DNA of 64,000 bases from Lysobacteraceae bacterium CU05-9. Its GTDB lineage: Bacteria; Pseudomonadota; Gammaproteobacteria; Xanthomonadales; Xanthomonadaceae. The notes beneath the pieces are model-generated. The model saw only the letters and a program-made list of their open reading frames with translations, had not been told where the DNA came from and did not search any database. Below are positions 55,647 to 63,999 of this stretch, piece by piece. The number at the start of each line of letters is the position of its first letter. The first letter of the stretch is position 1. The translations under genes were made by a program, and so were the position numbers. The stretch spans positions 275,282 through 339,281 of the forward strand of contig SWJS01000002.1 of assembly GCA_007556525.1 (NCBI GenBank), given 5' to 3'.

Positions 55647-56291
55647 ATGACCTTCCGCAATATCTCTTTATTTGGATTGGTAATCGCCGGTCTGTGCGTG
55701 GTGTCGCCCGCGAGTGCCATTGATCCGGCGACACTGGCCCGATCAGGTGGCAATGGATTAGCATCTTGCGCCTCCTGTCATGGCGCGAACGGACAGGGGC
55801 AATCAAACTTCCCTAAGCTTGCGGGACTGGATGCGGGCTATTTAACGCGGCAACTCAACGAGTTTGCATCGGGTCAACGTGCGAGTCCGGTCATGGCTCC
55901 TATCGCCAAAAAATTGGCCGTGGCCGATCGCACTGCTATGGCCACTTATTATTCGAAGCTGCCTGACATTCAACAAGCGGCCCCAGTGGCAAATAATGCG
56001 CTTGGCCAAAAGATTGCATTGCATGGCGCTTGGTCAAAAAATGTACCCGCCTGTGTACAGTGTCATGGCCCAGGAGGGCGTGGCGTTGGATCGACCTTTC
56101 CTGCGATTGCCGGACAGACTGCTGGATACATCGGCTCACAGTTGCGCGCATTTGCATCGGGCCAACGAGCCAATGATCCCTTACAGCTGATGCGCTCGCC
56201 CGCGAAAAACTTGACGGCTGCTGAAATTGAAGCGGTCGCCGCCTACTTTGCTGCGCAGCCTGCGAAAGCTCCAAGCGGAGGTGCGAAATGA
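55647..56291 (+). CDS. Diheme cytochrome c, c4-type (TsdB-like)
   Basis: 214 residues. Signal peptide to about ASA at 24, then two cytochrome c domains with heme motifs CASCH (about 41-45) and CVQCH near 136. Each has the c4-type sequence (GQSNFPKLAGLDAGYLTRQL and GSTFPAIAGQTAGYIGSQL) and a Met ligand (SPVMAPIAKKL, PLQLMRSPAKNL). Overlaps the next gene by ATGA. As in the known tsdBA arrangement it probably accepts electrons from the dehydrogenase. Confidence 0.9.
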   Translation: MTFRNISLFGLVIAGLCVVSPASAIDPATLARSGGNGLASCASCHGANGQGQSNFPKLAGLDAGYLTRQLNEFASGQRASPVMAPIAKKLAVADRTAMATYYSKLPDIQQAAPVANNALGQKIALHGAWSKNVPACVQCHGPGGRGVGSTFPAIAGQTAGYIGSQLRAFASGQRANDPLQLMRSPAKNLTAAEIEAVAAYFAAQPAKAPSGGAK

Positions 56292-57256
56292 GACACACCA
56301 TCATCATGAGCGCACTCGCAGGATGCGTACTGCTAAGCGCATGCGGACAAGACGCTCGAGCACCGCGCCATTACGTGGATGAAAACGGCAAGGTCGTCGA
56401 GATTCCTGAGGGTGAGACCGAATCCAGTGTGAGGCAAGGTAAAGCTCAAGCGATCAACACTGATTTCACACCGCCTCGCTTTGAGGATATGCCCCAAGAC
56501 GAGTTTGGCGCGCTGGTTCGTAGGGGTTATGAGATCTTTACGGACACGCCCACCCATGCCGCAGAATTTTCTGGCAACCAGTTGAGTTGCAGCAACTGCC
56601 ATCTCGACGCCGGTCGCAAAGCCGACTCGGCACCGTTGTGGGGCGCGTGGGTGCGGTATCCAGCCTATCGTTCCAAAAATGAGCGCGTCAATAGTTATAG
56701 CGAGCGTTTGCAAGGCTGCTTTATGTACAGCATGAATGGCAAAGCTCCACCGACCGGTCACGAAGTACTGGCTGCACTCGAAGCCTATTCGTTCTGGATG
56801 GCCAAAGGCGCGCCCACCGGCACTACACTGAAAGGCGCTGGCTATCCCAAGCAAGACAAGGCGCCGCAACCTCCTGATCTAGCCCGAGGCGAAAAAATTT
56901 ACCAGGAGAACTGTGCGCTGTGCCATGGCGAAGACGGACAAGGGCAAGTTGCCGAAGGTAAGACCGTATTCCCACCTTTATGGGGATCCGAGTCCTATAA
57001 CTGGGGCGCTGGCATGCATCAGCTCAACAACGCTGCGGCATTTATTCGCGCCAACATGCCCCTCGGTCGGGGTGGCTCCTTGAGTGAGCAAGAATCTTGG
57101 GACGTTGCTTTATTTATCAACTCTCACGAACGCCCACAGGACCCACGCTACACCGGCAACCTGGCCGAGACACGCAAGCTCTATCACGACACTCCGCACT
57201 CTCCATATGGACAGGAGATCAACGGCAAGCTGCTGGGAAGCAATCCTTCCAAATAA
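56288..57256 (+). CDS. tsdA: Thiosulfate dehydrogenase TsdA-like diheme cytochrome c
   Basis: 322 residues. Lipobox-like LLSAC at about 16-20. Two heme motifs, CSNCH near 99 and CALCH near 214. The TsdA-specific region between them is conserved: LWGAWVRYPAYRSKNERVNS, ERLQGCFMYSMNGKAPPTG (with the Cys expected as heme ligand) and YSFWMAKGAPTGTTLKGAGY. TsdA joins two thiosulfates into tetrathionate in the periplasm. Some family members mainly reduce tetrathionate, so the direction is open. Confidence 0.9.
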   Translation: MRHTIIMSALAGCVLLSACGQDARAPRHYVDENGKVVEIPEGETESSVRQGKAQAINTDFTPPRFEDMPQDEFGALVRRGYEIFTDTPTHAAEFSGNQLSCSNCHLDAGRKADSAPLWGAWVRYPAYRSKNERVNSYSERLQGCFMYSMNGKAPPTGHEVLAALEAYSFWMAKGAPTGTTLKGAGYPKQDKAPQPPDLARGEKIYQENCALCHGEDGQGQVAEGKTVFPPLWGSESYNWGAGMHQLNNAAAFIRANMPLGRGGSLSEQESWDVALFINSHERPQDPRYTGNLAETRKLYHDTPHSPYGQEINGKLLGSNPSK

Positions 57257-57293
57257 CCCGTCGTTCCTTGAAGCGGTGGCGTATGATTTTGAT

Positions 57294-57629
57294 ATGAAAT
57301 CAACCTACCGCTTTTTGCTGCGCACTGGCGCGAGCCTGATGACCGCAACGCTGCTAGCCTTTCCAGCGATGGCGATTGCTGATCCAAACAACGCCACAGT
57401 CGATGCGCATCCTTGTGTCAATGTTCTCGACCAAGCCAGAGTGGCGGCGACTCCGCAATTGCGTTTGGAACGCTTAGGCGGATGCTTAGCCGCTCCGTAT
57501 CAGTTAGAGGTGCATCGGCAGGTGGTGGTGGAAATGGCGCTCACTTCTTTGCAGCTGGGTGAGCTAAAAGATACCCAGCGTTACCTTGAAATCTTACGGA
57601 TGATGACCGAGCCTGAGCAAGGTTTTTAG
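57294..57629 (+). CDS. Secreted hypothetical protein
   Basis: 111 residues from the ATG at 57294. The signal peptide ends near AIADP. The mature part has two Cys (HPCVNVLDQ, GGCLAAPYQL) that could form a disulfide, and helices with a TPR-like pattern (VEMALTSLQLGELKDTQRYL). I do not recognise the family. It follows tsdA after 37 bases and may be in the same transcript. Confidence 0.6.
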   Translation: MKSTYRFLLRTGASLMTATLLAFPAMAIADPNNATVDAHPCVNVLDQARVAATPQLRLERLGGCLAAPYQLEVHRQVVVEMALTSLQLGELKDTQRYLEILRMMTEPEQGF

Positions 57630-57649
57630 CGAGGCAGCGCCGTCGAGCC

Positions 57650-58114
57650 TCAGATCCAACGCCTTACTTCGCGAGTGTATTGATCGAAGGCGTCGCCGAA
57701 GAGTTTCCGCAGTGCGGCTTCTTCGGGCTTGATTTGATACTCGTTGATATACATGACAAAACCCAAAGTCCAAATCAGCGCCCATGGATTTCCAAGCCAC
57801 AAGCCCCAGGCGACCAGTACTAACAGCATGCCCAGATACATCGGATTACGACTGAACTCATAAATGCCGCTGCGCACCAAGGTGCTGGAGGTTTCTGGCT
57901 TTAATGGATTGACCGTGGTCTTGGCCTTGCGGAACTCACGCAGTCCGAGCAAGGCGATGCCGATGCCCCATAGTGCTCCCATTACGGCTGCGAATTGCAT
58001 GAGAAACTTCGGCAGGGAGCTGCTATAGGGCATCCATTGCTGCGTCATCCACATCAAGACTGCGGTGACGACGAACACTACGGGCGGTGGAATCTTATGG
58101 TTGAGCCAGGACAT
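57650..58114 (-). CDS. Methyltransferase family (ICMT-like) membrane protein
   Basis: 154 residues with four hydrophobic segments. The C-terminal motif RSGIYEFSRNPMYLGMLLVL and PEEAALRKLFGDAFDQYTREVRRWI belong to the isoprenylcysteine methyltransferase-like / NnrU-related group. Function not known. It lies 18 bases after arsJ on the same strand and probably belongs to the arsenic operon. A larger relative is at 28351-29016. Confidence 0.82.
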   Translation of the reverse strand: MSWLNHKIPPPVVFVVTAVLMWMTQQWMPYSSSLPKFLMQFAAVMGALWGIGIALLGLREFRKAKTTVNPLKPETSSTLVRSGIYEFSRNPMYLGMLLVLVAWGLWLGNPWALIWTLGFVMYINEYQIKPEEAALRKLFGDAFDQYTREVRRWI

Positions 58115-58132
58115 TAACCTAGTTTAGAGCAC

Positions 58133-59338
58133 TTACTTGGCTCGAACGGTGCGAGGTGCTAATACAGCGGCTAGTACTACAAAAACACCAGATAGCGTTA
58201 AACATGGGACGATGCCACCCCATTGAAACACCCATCCCGAAAATACAGTTCCTAACAATCGGCCCATTGCATTGGCCATGTAATAGAAACCCACGTCCAG
58301 TGAGACACCTTCTTGATTTGCATAGCTGACAATGAGGTAGCTGTGAATGGTGGAGTTCACGGCAAATACAATGCCAAATATTGCCAGCCCAGTCATTAGC
58401 ACCAATGTCGGCGAATGCTGCCAGTGCAAAAACAAGGCCATGGCGATTGGAATCATCGCAAGCAGCGTGGCCCAACGTGCGGCCGTGTTGCCTGTGGGTA
58501 CGTGAACGCTTCGAACCGAAGTGGCTAGCGGAGTGAGCGCTTGGACGATTCCATATCCAATGACCCATGCCGCCATAAATCCACCGACTTGCCAAAAATT
58601 CCACTGTAGTTGCGCGGATAAGTACACCGGCAATGCAATGACAAACCAAACATCTCGAGCCGCGAATAAAAACAATCTCGCCGCGGATAGTTGATTGATC
58701 GCTTTGCTCTTGGAAAGCAGATCTTTAAACTTCGGCGTGAATCGCGTTTTGCCGAGATCCTGCCTTAAGAGAACCAAGCTGACTGCCCAGATGGCAAGCA
58801 AGGCTATTGCCATGACGAGCACCGAGGAACGGAACCCTATGATACTGAGCAGTACTCCGCCGAGAAAAAATCCAAGTCCCTTTAAGGCATTCTTTGATCC
58901 GGTGAGGGCTGCGACCCAGCGATACAAAGAACCCTGCTGCTCGGCTGGCACCAACAGTTTGATGCTACTTTTCGCGCTCATTTTATTGAGATCTTTCGCG
59001 ATTCCAGAAAGCGCTTGAGCTGCCATGACCCAAATCACGCTTAACCAAGCAGCAGGTACAGATAGCATGGCTAACGCGAACACTTGCAACATTAAGCCAA
59101 GTTGCATGGTTCGATTTAATCCGATGCGCGCACCCAACCATCCACCGACCAAGTTGGTGACGACACCGAATATTTCGTAAAACAGAAACAGCGACGCGAC
59201 CTGCAACGGCGAGTACCCCAGCTGGTGGAAGTACAAAACCACCAGCATGCGCAGTGCGCCATCGGTCAGGGTAAATGCCCAGTAGTTTCCCGTAATGATT
59301 AGGTATTGGCGCACTGGCGAGGATAGCGAACTCAACAT
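58133..59338 (-). CDS. arsJ: ArsJ, organoarsenical (1-arseno-3-phosphoglycerate) efflux MFS transporter
   Basis: 401 residues with about twelve membrane segments. The start YLIITGNYWAFTLTDGALRM, FLFYEIFGVVTNLVGGWLGA and the loop AKDLNKMSAKSSIKLLVP are characteristic of ArsJ. It exports 1-arseno-3-phosphoglycerate made by the partner GAPDH, encoded seven bases upstream. The pair is a known arsenate resistance pathway. The order arsR-gapdh-arsJ supports the call. Confidence 0.93.
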   Translation of the reverse strand: MLSSLSSPVRQYLIITGNYWAFTLTDGALRMLVVLYFHQLGYSPLQVASLFLFYEIFGVVTNLVGGWLGARIGLNRTMQLGLMLQVFALAMLSVPAAWLSVIWVMAAQALSGIAKDLNKMSAKSSIKLLVPAEQQGSLYRWVAALTGSKNALKGLGFFLGGVLLSIIGFRSSVLVMAIALLAIWAVSLVLLRQDLGKTRFTPKFKDLLSKSKAINQLSAARLFLFAARDVWFVIALPVYLSAQLQWNFWQVGGFMAAWVIGYGIVQALTPLATSVRSVHVPTGNTAARWATLLAMIPIAMALFLHWQHSPTLVLMTGLAIFGIVFAVNSTIHSYLIVSYANQEGVSLDVGFYYMANAMGRLLGTVFSGWVFQWGGIVPCLTLSGVFVVLAAVLAPRTVRAK

Positions 59339-59345
59339 ACAACGC

Positions 59346-60347
59346 CTATGCGAATCCGACTTTTCTCACCAGTTCTACGGTACGGTTCACGTAGCCCCAC
59401 TCGTTGTCATACCAGGCGTAAATTTTGACTTGGGTGTTATTGATGACCATGGTTGATAGTGCATCGACAATACTTGAGCGAGGGTCAGTTCGATAATCGA
59501 CGGAAACGAGGGGCCGTTCTTCGAATCCCAAGACGCCCTTAAGCTCGCCTTCGGCTGCGCTACGCAACAGCTGATTGACTTCATCAACCGTGGTCGAACG
59601 ATCGACTTCAAAAACGCAATCGGTTAACGAGGCCACGACTAACGGTACGCGAATGGCATGTCCGTTGAGACGACCTTTGAGTTCTGGAAAAATTTCTGCG
59701 ATTGCCGTCGCAGAGCCCGTCGAGGTTGGGATCAAACTTTCACCGCATGCACGGGCGCGGCGCAGATCCTTATGAGCTGCATCGACAATGGTTTGTGTGT
59801 TGGTCAAGCAATGCACCGTGGTGAGGCTGCCATGCTTAATACCAATTCCTTCATGGATGACTTTGACGATAGGTGCGAGGCAATTCGTCGTACAGGAGGC
59901 TGCTGAAACAATGCGGTGCGTATCGGGCTCAAACAGGTGGTCATTGACCCCCATGACAACGTCCAACGCACCCTGAGCCTTGATAGGTGCCGTTACAACG
60001 ACACGCTTCACCCCCTGCTCTAAATAATTTTGCAGAACATCGGGTTTCTTAAATTTTCCGCTGGATTCAATCACTACGTCGCAGTCAGACCAATCCGTGT
60101 CTTCTATAGCGTGGTTTCGAGTCAGCGAAAGTTGGTGATCATCGATATACATTGCATCTGCATCGGACTGGATATCGCGATTCCAACGGCCGTGGATGGA
60201 ATCAAATTCCAGCAAGTGTGCGAACGTCGATGCGTCCCCTGCCGGATCGTTGATGTGCACAAATTCTAGATCCGGCGAGCCCCATCCTGCGCGCAGTGCT
60301 AATCGGCCCATTCGGCCGAAGCCATTGATTCCTACTTTAATCGTCAT
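59346..60347 (-). CDS. ArsJ-associated glyceraldehyde-3-phosphate dehydrogenase
   Basis: 333 residues from the ATG at 60347, which overlaps the arsR stop as ATGA. Class I bacterial GAPDH: nucleotide fold [19 protein letters not shown], catalytic Cys at about 152 in [11 protein letters not shown], and [15 protein letters not shown] at the end. In this context it uses arsenate instead of phosphate to form 1-arseno-3-phosphoglycerate for ArsJ. Unrelated in class to the type II enzyme at 43960. Confidence 0.93.
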   Translation of the reverse strand: MTIKVGINGFGRMGRLALRAGWGSPDLEFVHINDPAGDASTFAHLLEFDSIHGRWNRDIQSDADAMYIDDHQLSLTRNHAIEDTDWSDCDVVIESSGKFKKPDVLQNYLEQGVKRVVVTAPIKAQGALDVVMGVNDHLFEPDTHRIVSAASCTTNCLAPIVKVIHEGIGIKHGSLTTVHCLTNTQTIVDAAHKDLRRARACGESLIPTSTGSATAIAEIFPELKGRLNGHAIRVPLVVASLTDCVFEVDRSTTVDEVNQLLRSAAEGELKGVLGFEERPLVSVDYRTDPRSSIVDALSTMVINNTQVKIYAWYDNEWGYVNRTVELVRKVGFA

Positions 60348-60709
60348 TTGCAACGCGCCTGTAAATTTTTAACTGAAGATTTTTTGCTTGATCGAACGGA
60401 AGCGCTCGGCGCACATTGACTTGCGTCACCGCCACAGCAATTTGCAGTAAGGAACTCAATAAGCGTCTGCATCTGCGCGAAATTGGCGCGATAGACAATG
60501 GTGCGGCCGTGTGGATCGGCAGTAATCAATCCAGAATGCGCAAGTGCTTTGAGATGAAAGGATAAGGTGTTGCTGGGAATATCGAGTGCGGCAGCTATTT
60601 CGCTTGGCTGAGCACCCTCATGACCGGCTTGTACAAGGTGCTGAAACACACACAGCCGAGAGGCTTGGGCTAATGCTGATAATGCGGTGACTGCTGCTGA
60701 AGTATCCAT
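60344..60709 (-). CDS. arsR: ArsR-family arsenic-responsive repressor
   Basis: 121 residues. Winged helix: [40 protein letters not shown] and [13 protein letters not shown]. The usual ELCVCDL metal site of plasmid-type ArsR is absent; Cys residues sit in SRLCVFQ and near the C-terminus ([12 protein letters not shown]), as in ArsR types with C-terminal As(III) sites. A perfect operator-like repeat lies three bases upstream of the start. First gene of arsR-gapdh-arsJ. Confidence 0.92.
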   Translation of the reverse strand: MDTSAAVTALSALAQASRLCVFQHLVQAGHEGAQPSEIAAALDIPSNTLSFHLKALAHSGLITADPHGRTIVYRANFAQMQTLIEFLTANCCGGDASQCAPSASVRSSKKSSVKNLQARCK

Positions 60710-60711
60710 AG

Positions 60712-60735
60712 TTCAATAATACTAGAATTATTGAA
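60712..60735. promoter_or_regulatory. ArsR operator
   Basis: Perfect inverted repeat TTCAATAAT-N6-ATTATTGAA directly upstream of arsR. AT-rich 9-6-9 dyads of this kind are typical ArsR sites, and TATTAT within the right arm (minus strand) may be part of the -10. Confidence 0.8.
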
Positions 60736-60759
60736 TTACAGATTGATGACAAATCCGCA

Positions 60760-60789
60760 AATAGAAAGGGCACCAGTGCACTGGTGCCC
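60760..60789 (-). terminator. Terminator after csp
   Basis: A 22-base perfect palindrome GGGCACCAGT-GC-ACTGGTGCCC, followed on the minus strand by TTTCTATTT. It lies 30 bases after the csp stop and shields the arsR promoter from csp transcription. Confidence 0.85.
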
Positions 60790-60818
60790 TCCGGCGTCGG
60801 GAATCTCTTAATGTGTTT

Positions 60819-61169
60819 CTAGTGTGCCATTGAAGCGCAGCTTTGGGCGCAACGGCGGCAGGCATCGACGCAGCGTTGCATTTCGGGATCGCCCATTTGC
60901 TCGCAGGCATCGGCGCATAAGCGGCAGATCTCTGCGCATGCTCCACAGGTGTACTTATGGGCGGATGTTCCGCGAAGCATGGCATCGGCACTGGTGGCGC
61001 AAATATCGGCGCAGGTTTGCATCAACGCGATATGCGATTGTTCGGCATGTTTACCACCCTTACTAAGGCAGTATTGGATGGTTTCGACACAGATTTGATG
61101 GCAGCTCTGACAGTTATCGATGCATTGATTCATGTCAGAGCTTCGATGTTCGGAAGTGTGGTGGCTCAT
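60819..61169 (-). CDS. Csp-type copper storage protein, second copy
   Basis: 116 residues with 16 Cys arranged as in the island copy at 21878 (CIDNCQSCHQIC, CADICATSADAM, CGACAEICRLCADAC, CVDACRRCAQSC), with no signal peptide and GGAGAA before the ATG. Four-helix bundle that stores Cu(I) through Cys. Base composition here is lower than that of the island copy, so the two were acquired separately. Monocistronic, with its own terminator. Confidence 0.92.
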   Translation of the reverse strand: MSHHTSEHRSSDMNQCIDNCQSCHQICVETIQYCLSKGGKHAEQSHIALMQTCADICATSADAMLRGTSAHKYTCGACAEICRLCADACEQMGDPEMQRCVDACRRCAQSCASMAH

Positions 61170-61261
61170 GTTGCTTCTCCTTGATGTGTATGTCGCTGTG
61201 GCGTTCAGGCACTATGCCTTCACTGCCGCAGCGACACATTCAAGCTAGCAAGGTTTCTGTT

Positions 61262-62353
61262 TTACGCAGGTGACATAGGTGTGTAGATTGTCTTAAACGC
61301 GCAGGCTTGGCTTTCAATTTTGAGCAATTTGGATTTGCGAGCGACGCCGCCGCCATATCCGCCAAGTGTTCGATCTGATGCGATCACTCGATGGCAGGGA
61401 ATCAAGATGGCTAAGCGATTACGGCCATTGGCGTTAGCGACAGCGCGAATTGAACTGGGGCGGCCAATCGATTGCGCGAGTTGTGCATAGCTACAAGTGG
61501 TTCCGTATGGGATCTTCAATAATCCATCCCAGGTCGCTTTTTCAAACTCGGTACCTGGCGCAATAAGCGGCACGGTGAACTGGCTCAGCTGTCCGACAAA
61601 ATACTGCTGCAATTCAATTTGTAGTTGCTGCAAATGTGGGTTATCGCCAGGCACGGCTGCGTAACCAAATCTCTTTAAGTCTTCGAGCTCTTTGGGTAAG
61701 GCGGGTCTATCGACAAACTCCAGCATGACCACACCCTCAGCTTCGGCCATGGCCAGCATGGGTCCGAGAGGTGTTTGTAAGTGACGATACTTCAGCAGCT
61801 TGCGTTGCGCCGCTTGACCAGGTGGCACTCCAAATGCTTTTGCAAATGCATCTCGAAATCCGCTGACGGATTCGTATCCGGCATCGACGGCTACATTGTC
61901 GATAGACTCGCCGACCTTTAATTGATCAAGCGCGTGACCTAGTCGTTGGGTACGAACGTAATCGGAAAAGGTGGTTCCAAATTGCTGTTTGCACCAAGCT
62001 CTGACACGCGCTGGAGACAGTTTGAACTGTTCGATTTCCGCGTGTGTCCATCGGGCATAGGGATCTTGTTCAACGGCATCGAGCAGTGGCTTAATCCAAT
62101 CTGGGCGCTCGCCTTCCATCTCCAGTGGCTTGCATCTCAGGCAGGGACGAAATCCGTTCTCGATGGCCTCAGATGCACTGGAATAAAAAGTGACATTCTC
62201 CGGAAGCGGCTTGCGTGCAGTACAAGTGGGACGGCAGAAGATGCGAGTGGTCAGCACGGCAGTGAAAAACACGCCCTCGTAAGAGGCATCGCAATTGAGA
62301 AACGCCGACAACATCTCATCGTGGGGAGGCAGCAAAGGCAAAGACAGGTTCAT
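61262..62353 (-). CDS. ada: Ada, bifunctional DNA-repair methyltransferase and regulator
   Basis: 363 residues with all Ada parts: the N-terminal zinc domain with four Cys (FCRPTCTAR and PCLRCKP), an AraC-type helix-turn-helix (YESVSGFRDAFAKAFGVPPG), and the C-terminal O6-methylguanine methyltransferase with active Cys in ILIPCHRVIASD. It repairs alkylated DNA and, once methylated, activates the adaptive response. Single gene, divergent from cas1. Confidence 0.94.
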   Translation of the reverse strand: MNLSLPLLPPHDEMLSAFLNCDASYEGVFFTAVLTTRIFCRPTCTARKPLPENVTFYSSASEAIENGFRPCLRCKPLEMEGERPDWIKPLLDAVEQDPYARWTHAEIEQFKLSPARVRAWCKQQFGTTFSDYVRTQRLGHALDQLKVGESIDNVAVDAGYESVSGFRDAFAKAFGVPPGQAAQRKLLKYRHLQTPLGPMLAMAEAEGVVMLEFVDRPALPKELEDLKRFGYAAVPGDNPHLQQLQIELQQYFVGQLSQFTVPLIAPGTEFEKATWDGLLKIPYGTTCSYAQLAQSIGRPSSIRAVANANGRNRLAILIPCHRVIASDRTLGGYGGGVARKSKLLKIESQACAFKTIYTPMSPA

Positions 62354-62576
62354 GCCTTCATGCTACTGCTGCCAGTCCCGGTTACGCCACCGAAAAAGTG
62401 CGGGGGAATTTTGGTGGTGCGAGTATCTCCGCCCTCTCAGCAGTTCGGACGGTATTTTTAGCTCCATAGTAGGGGAATAAATTGCGAGAAATTCAGCGCA
62501 CCGCATGGCAAAATCGACCGCCCTGTACAGTTACACTGGCTGAAACGATGAGCACAGATCCGCATATGGGGGAACC

Positions 62577-62975
62577 ATGGAACAGCTGCTGTCTTCGGAT
62601 CTTAAAACGATCTTGCATTCCAAGCGTGCCAATATCTATTACCTGCAGCACTGTCGAGTGTTGGTGAATGGCGGCAGGGTTGAATACGTCACTGACGCTG
62701 GAAAACAGTCTTTATATTGGAATATCCCTATAGCCAATACAACCACGCTACTGCTCGGCACAGGCACCTCTATTACTCAGGCAGCGATGCGAGAACTGGC
62801 TAGAGCTGGGGTATTGGTTGGTTTCTGTGGGGGCAATGGTACACCGCTATATAGCGCAAACGAAGTCGACATTGAGGTTACGTGGCTATCTCCCCAGAGC
62901 GAGTATCGCCCTACTCAATATCTACAGGCTTGGGCTAGATTCTGGTTCGACGAGGACTCGCGCTTGCGAGCAGCG
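62577..62975 (+). pseudogene. cas1: Type I-F Cas1, 5' part, cut by IS30
   Basis: About 133 codons identical in style to I-F Cas1: SSDLKTILHSKRANIYYLQH, RVLVNGGRVEYVTDAGKQSL, YWNIPIANTTTLLLGTGTSI, TQAAMRELARAGVLVGFCGG and TPLYSANEVDIEVTWLSPQS. A good GGGGGAA ribosome-binding site precedes the ATG. Cas1 is the integrase that adds spacers to CRISPR arrays. The C-terminal catalytic half is absent; the frame runs into IS30 at about 62975. No repeat array or other cas gene is in the window. Confidence 0.92.
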
Positions 62976-63999
62976 CGGTCTCAAGATTCAAGTGCAACAC
63001 AAGGTGATGAGAATTTCGCCAGTTCCTCGGCCATTGCTTCTTCCGGGCTTTTCCAGCCCAGTGTTTTACGTGGCCGTCCATTGAGCAGGCGTGCAATATC
63101 GTTGAGCAGGGTTTGACTGGCTATTGACAGATCCGTCCCCTTTGGCAGGAACTGGCGCAGCAGGCCATTGGTGTTCTCATTGCTGCCGCGCTGCCAAGGG
63201 GCATGCGGGTCGCAGAACCAGATATTCATGTTTATCCGCTTGCTCAAGGCATCAAAACAGGCCAACTCGCTACCGCGGTCATAGGTCAGGCTCTCACGTA
63301 GGAAGGCTGGCAGTTTCTTTATCTGGCGGCTGAAGCCCTCCAGTGCATCTGCTGCTGTACAGCCGTCCATCCGGCAGAGGATGACGAAGCGTGTCTTGCG
63401 CTCCACCAATACGCCCACGGCCGAGCGGTTGAAGGCGCCCTTGATCAGATCGCCTTCCCAGTGGCCAGGCAGCAGTCGTTGCTCAATTTCCTCGGGACGG
63501 TGCTTGATGCTCAGCTCTTCCGGGACGAAGGTCTTGGCTGCGGCCGACTTGCGGCCTGGGCCGCGCGTCGGCTTGGCTTGCCGCAGCGCTTCCACCATGG
63601 CCTGCTTGAGTCCGCCGCGTGGCTGGGCATAGATGGCCGCGTAAATTGTTTCGTGGCTGACAAGGCCAGGACGGATGGACTCAGGCATCTGGCGGAGTTT
63701 GGCGGCAATCTGCTGCGGTGACCAGCGCCTGTAGACAAGGTGATCGTGGACGTATTGATAAAGCCTGCTTCCGGCCACCAACCGCTTCATTGGTCTGCAA
63801 CGGCTGCGGCGTCGGCGATAGCTGAGAGCGGCCTGGCTGGCGTTGTACGCAGCTTGATCGCAGCGCCGGAGCTCTCGCGAAACAGTGGCTGCCGAACGCC
63901 CAAGGCGCAGACCGATCGCTCGCAAACTGCTGCCGTTCTGCCGCTCGATCATGATTACGGCCCGATATGGGGGCGTTGCACTTGGAAGTTGAGTCTAAG
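62976..63999 (-). mobile_element. IS30-family insertion sequence, copy 2
   Basis: Same length, ends and orientation as copy 1 at 14411-15434; I see a single base change near the left end (A for G at 62996). It interrupts cas1 at the left. Only one base of the right flank is in the window, so what follows cannot be told. Confidence 0.93.
62981..63952 (-). CDS. IS30-family transposase, copy 2
   Basis: 323 residues, identical in protein sequence to the transposase at 14416-15387, with the same helix-turn-helix (IGLRLGRSAATVSREL) and DDE core (GHWEGDLIKG, YDRGSELACF, NENTNGLLRQ). Identity of the copies points to recent duplication. Confidence 0.95.
   Translation of the reverse strand: MIERQNGSSLRAIGLRLGRSAATVSRELRRCDQAAYNASQAALSYRRRRSRCRPMKRLVAGSRLYQYVHDHLVYRRWSPQQIAAKLRQMPESIRPGLVSHETIYAAIYAQPRGGLKQAMVEALRQAKPTRGPGRKSAAAKTFVPEELSIKHRPEEIEQRLLPGHWEGDLIKGAFNRSAVGVLVERKTRFVILCRMDGCTAADALEGFSRQIKKLPAFLRESLTYDRGSELACFDALSKRINMNIWFCDPHAPWQRGSNENTNGLLRQFLPKGTDLSIASQTLLNDIARLLNGRPRKTLGWKSPEEAMAEELAKFSSPCVALES

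Noticed and set aside
57632..57652. GAGGC...GCCTC hairpin between two convergent genes as terminator
   Set aside because: Only a five-base-pair stem with a long loop and no T tract on either strand.
62482..62576. CRISPR leader or array upstream of cas1
   Set aside because: No repeated 28-base unit or hairpin repeat is present between ada and cas1.
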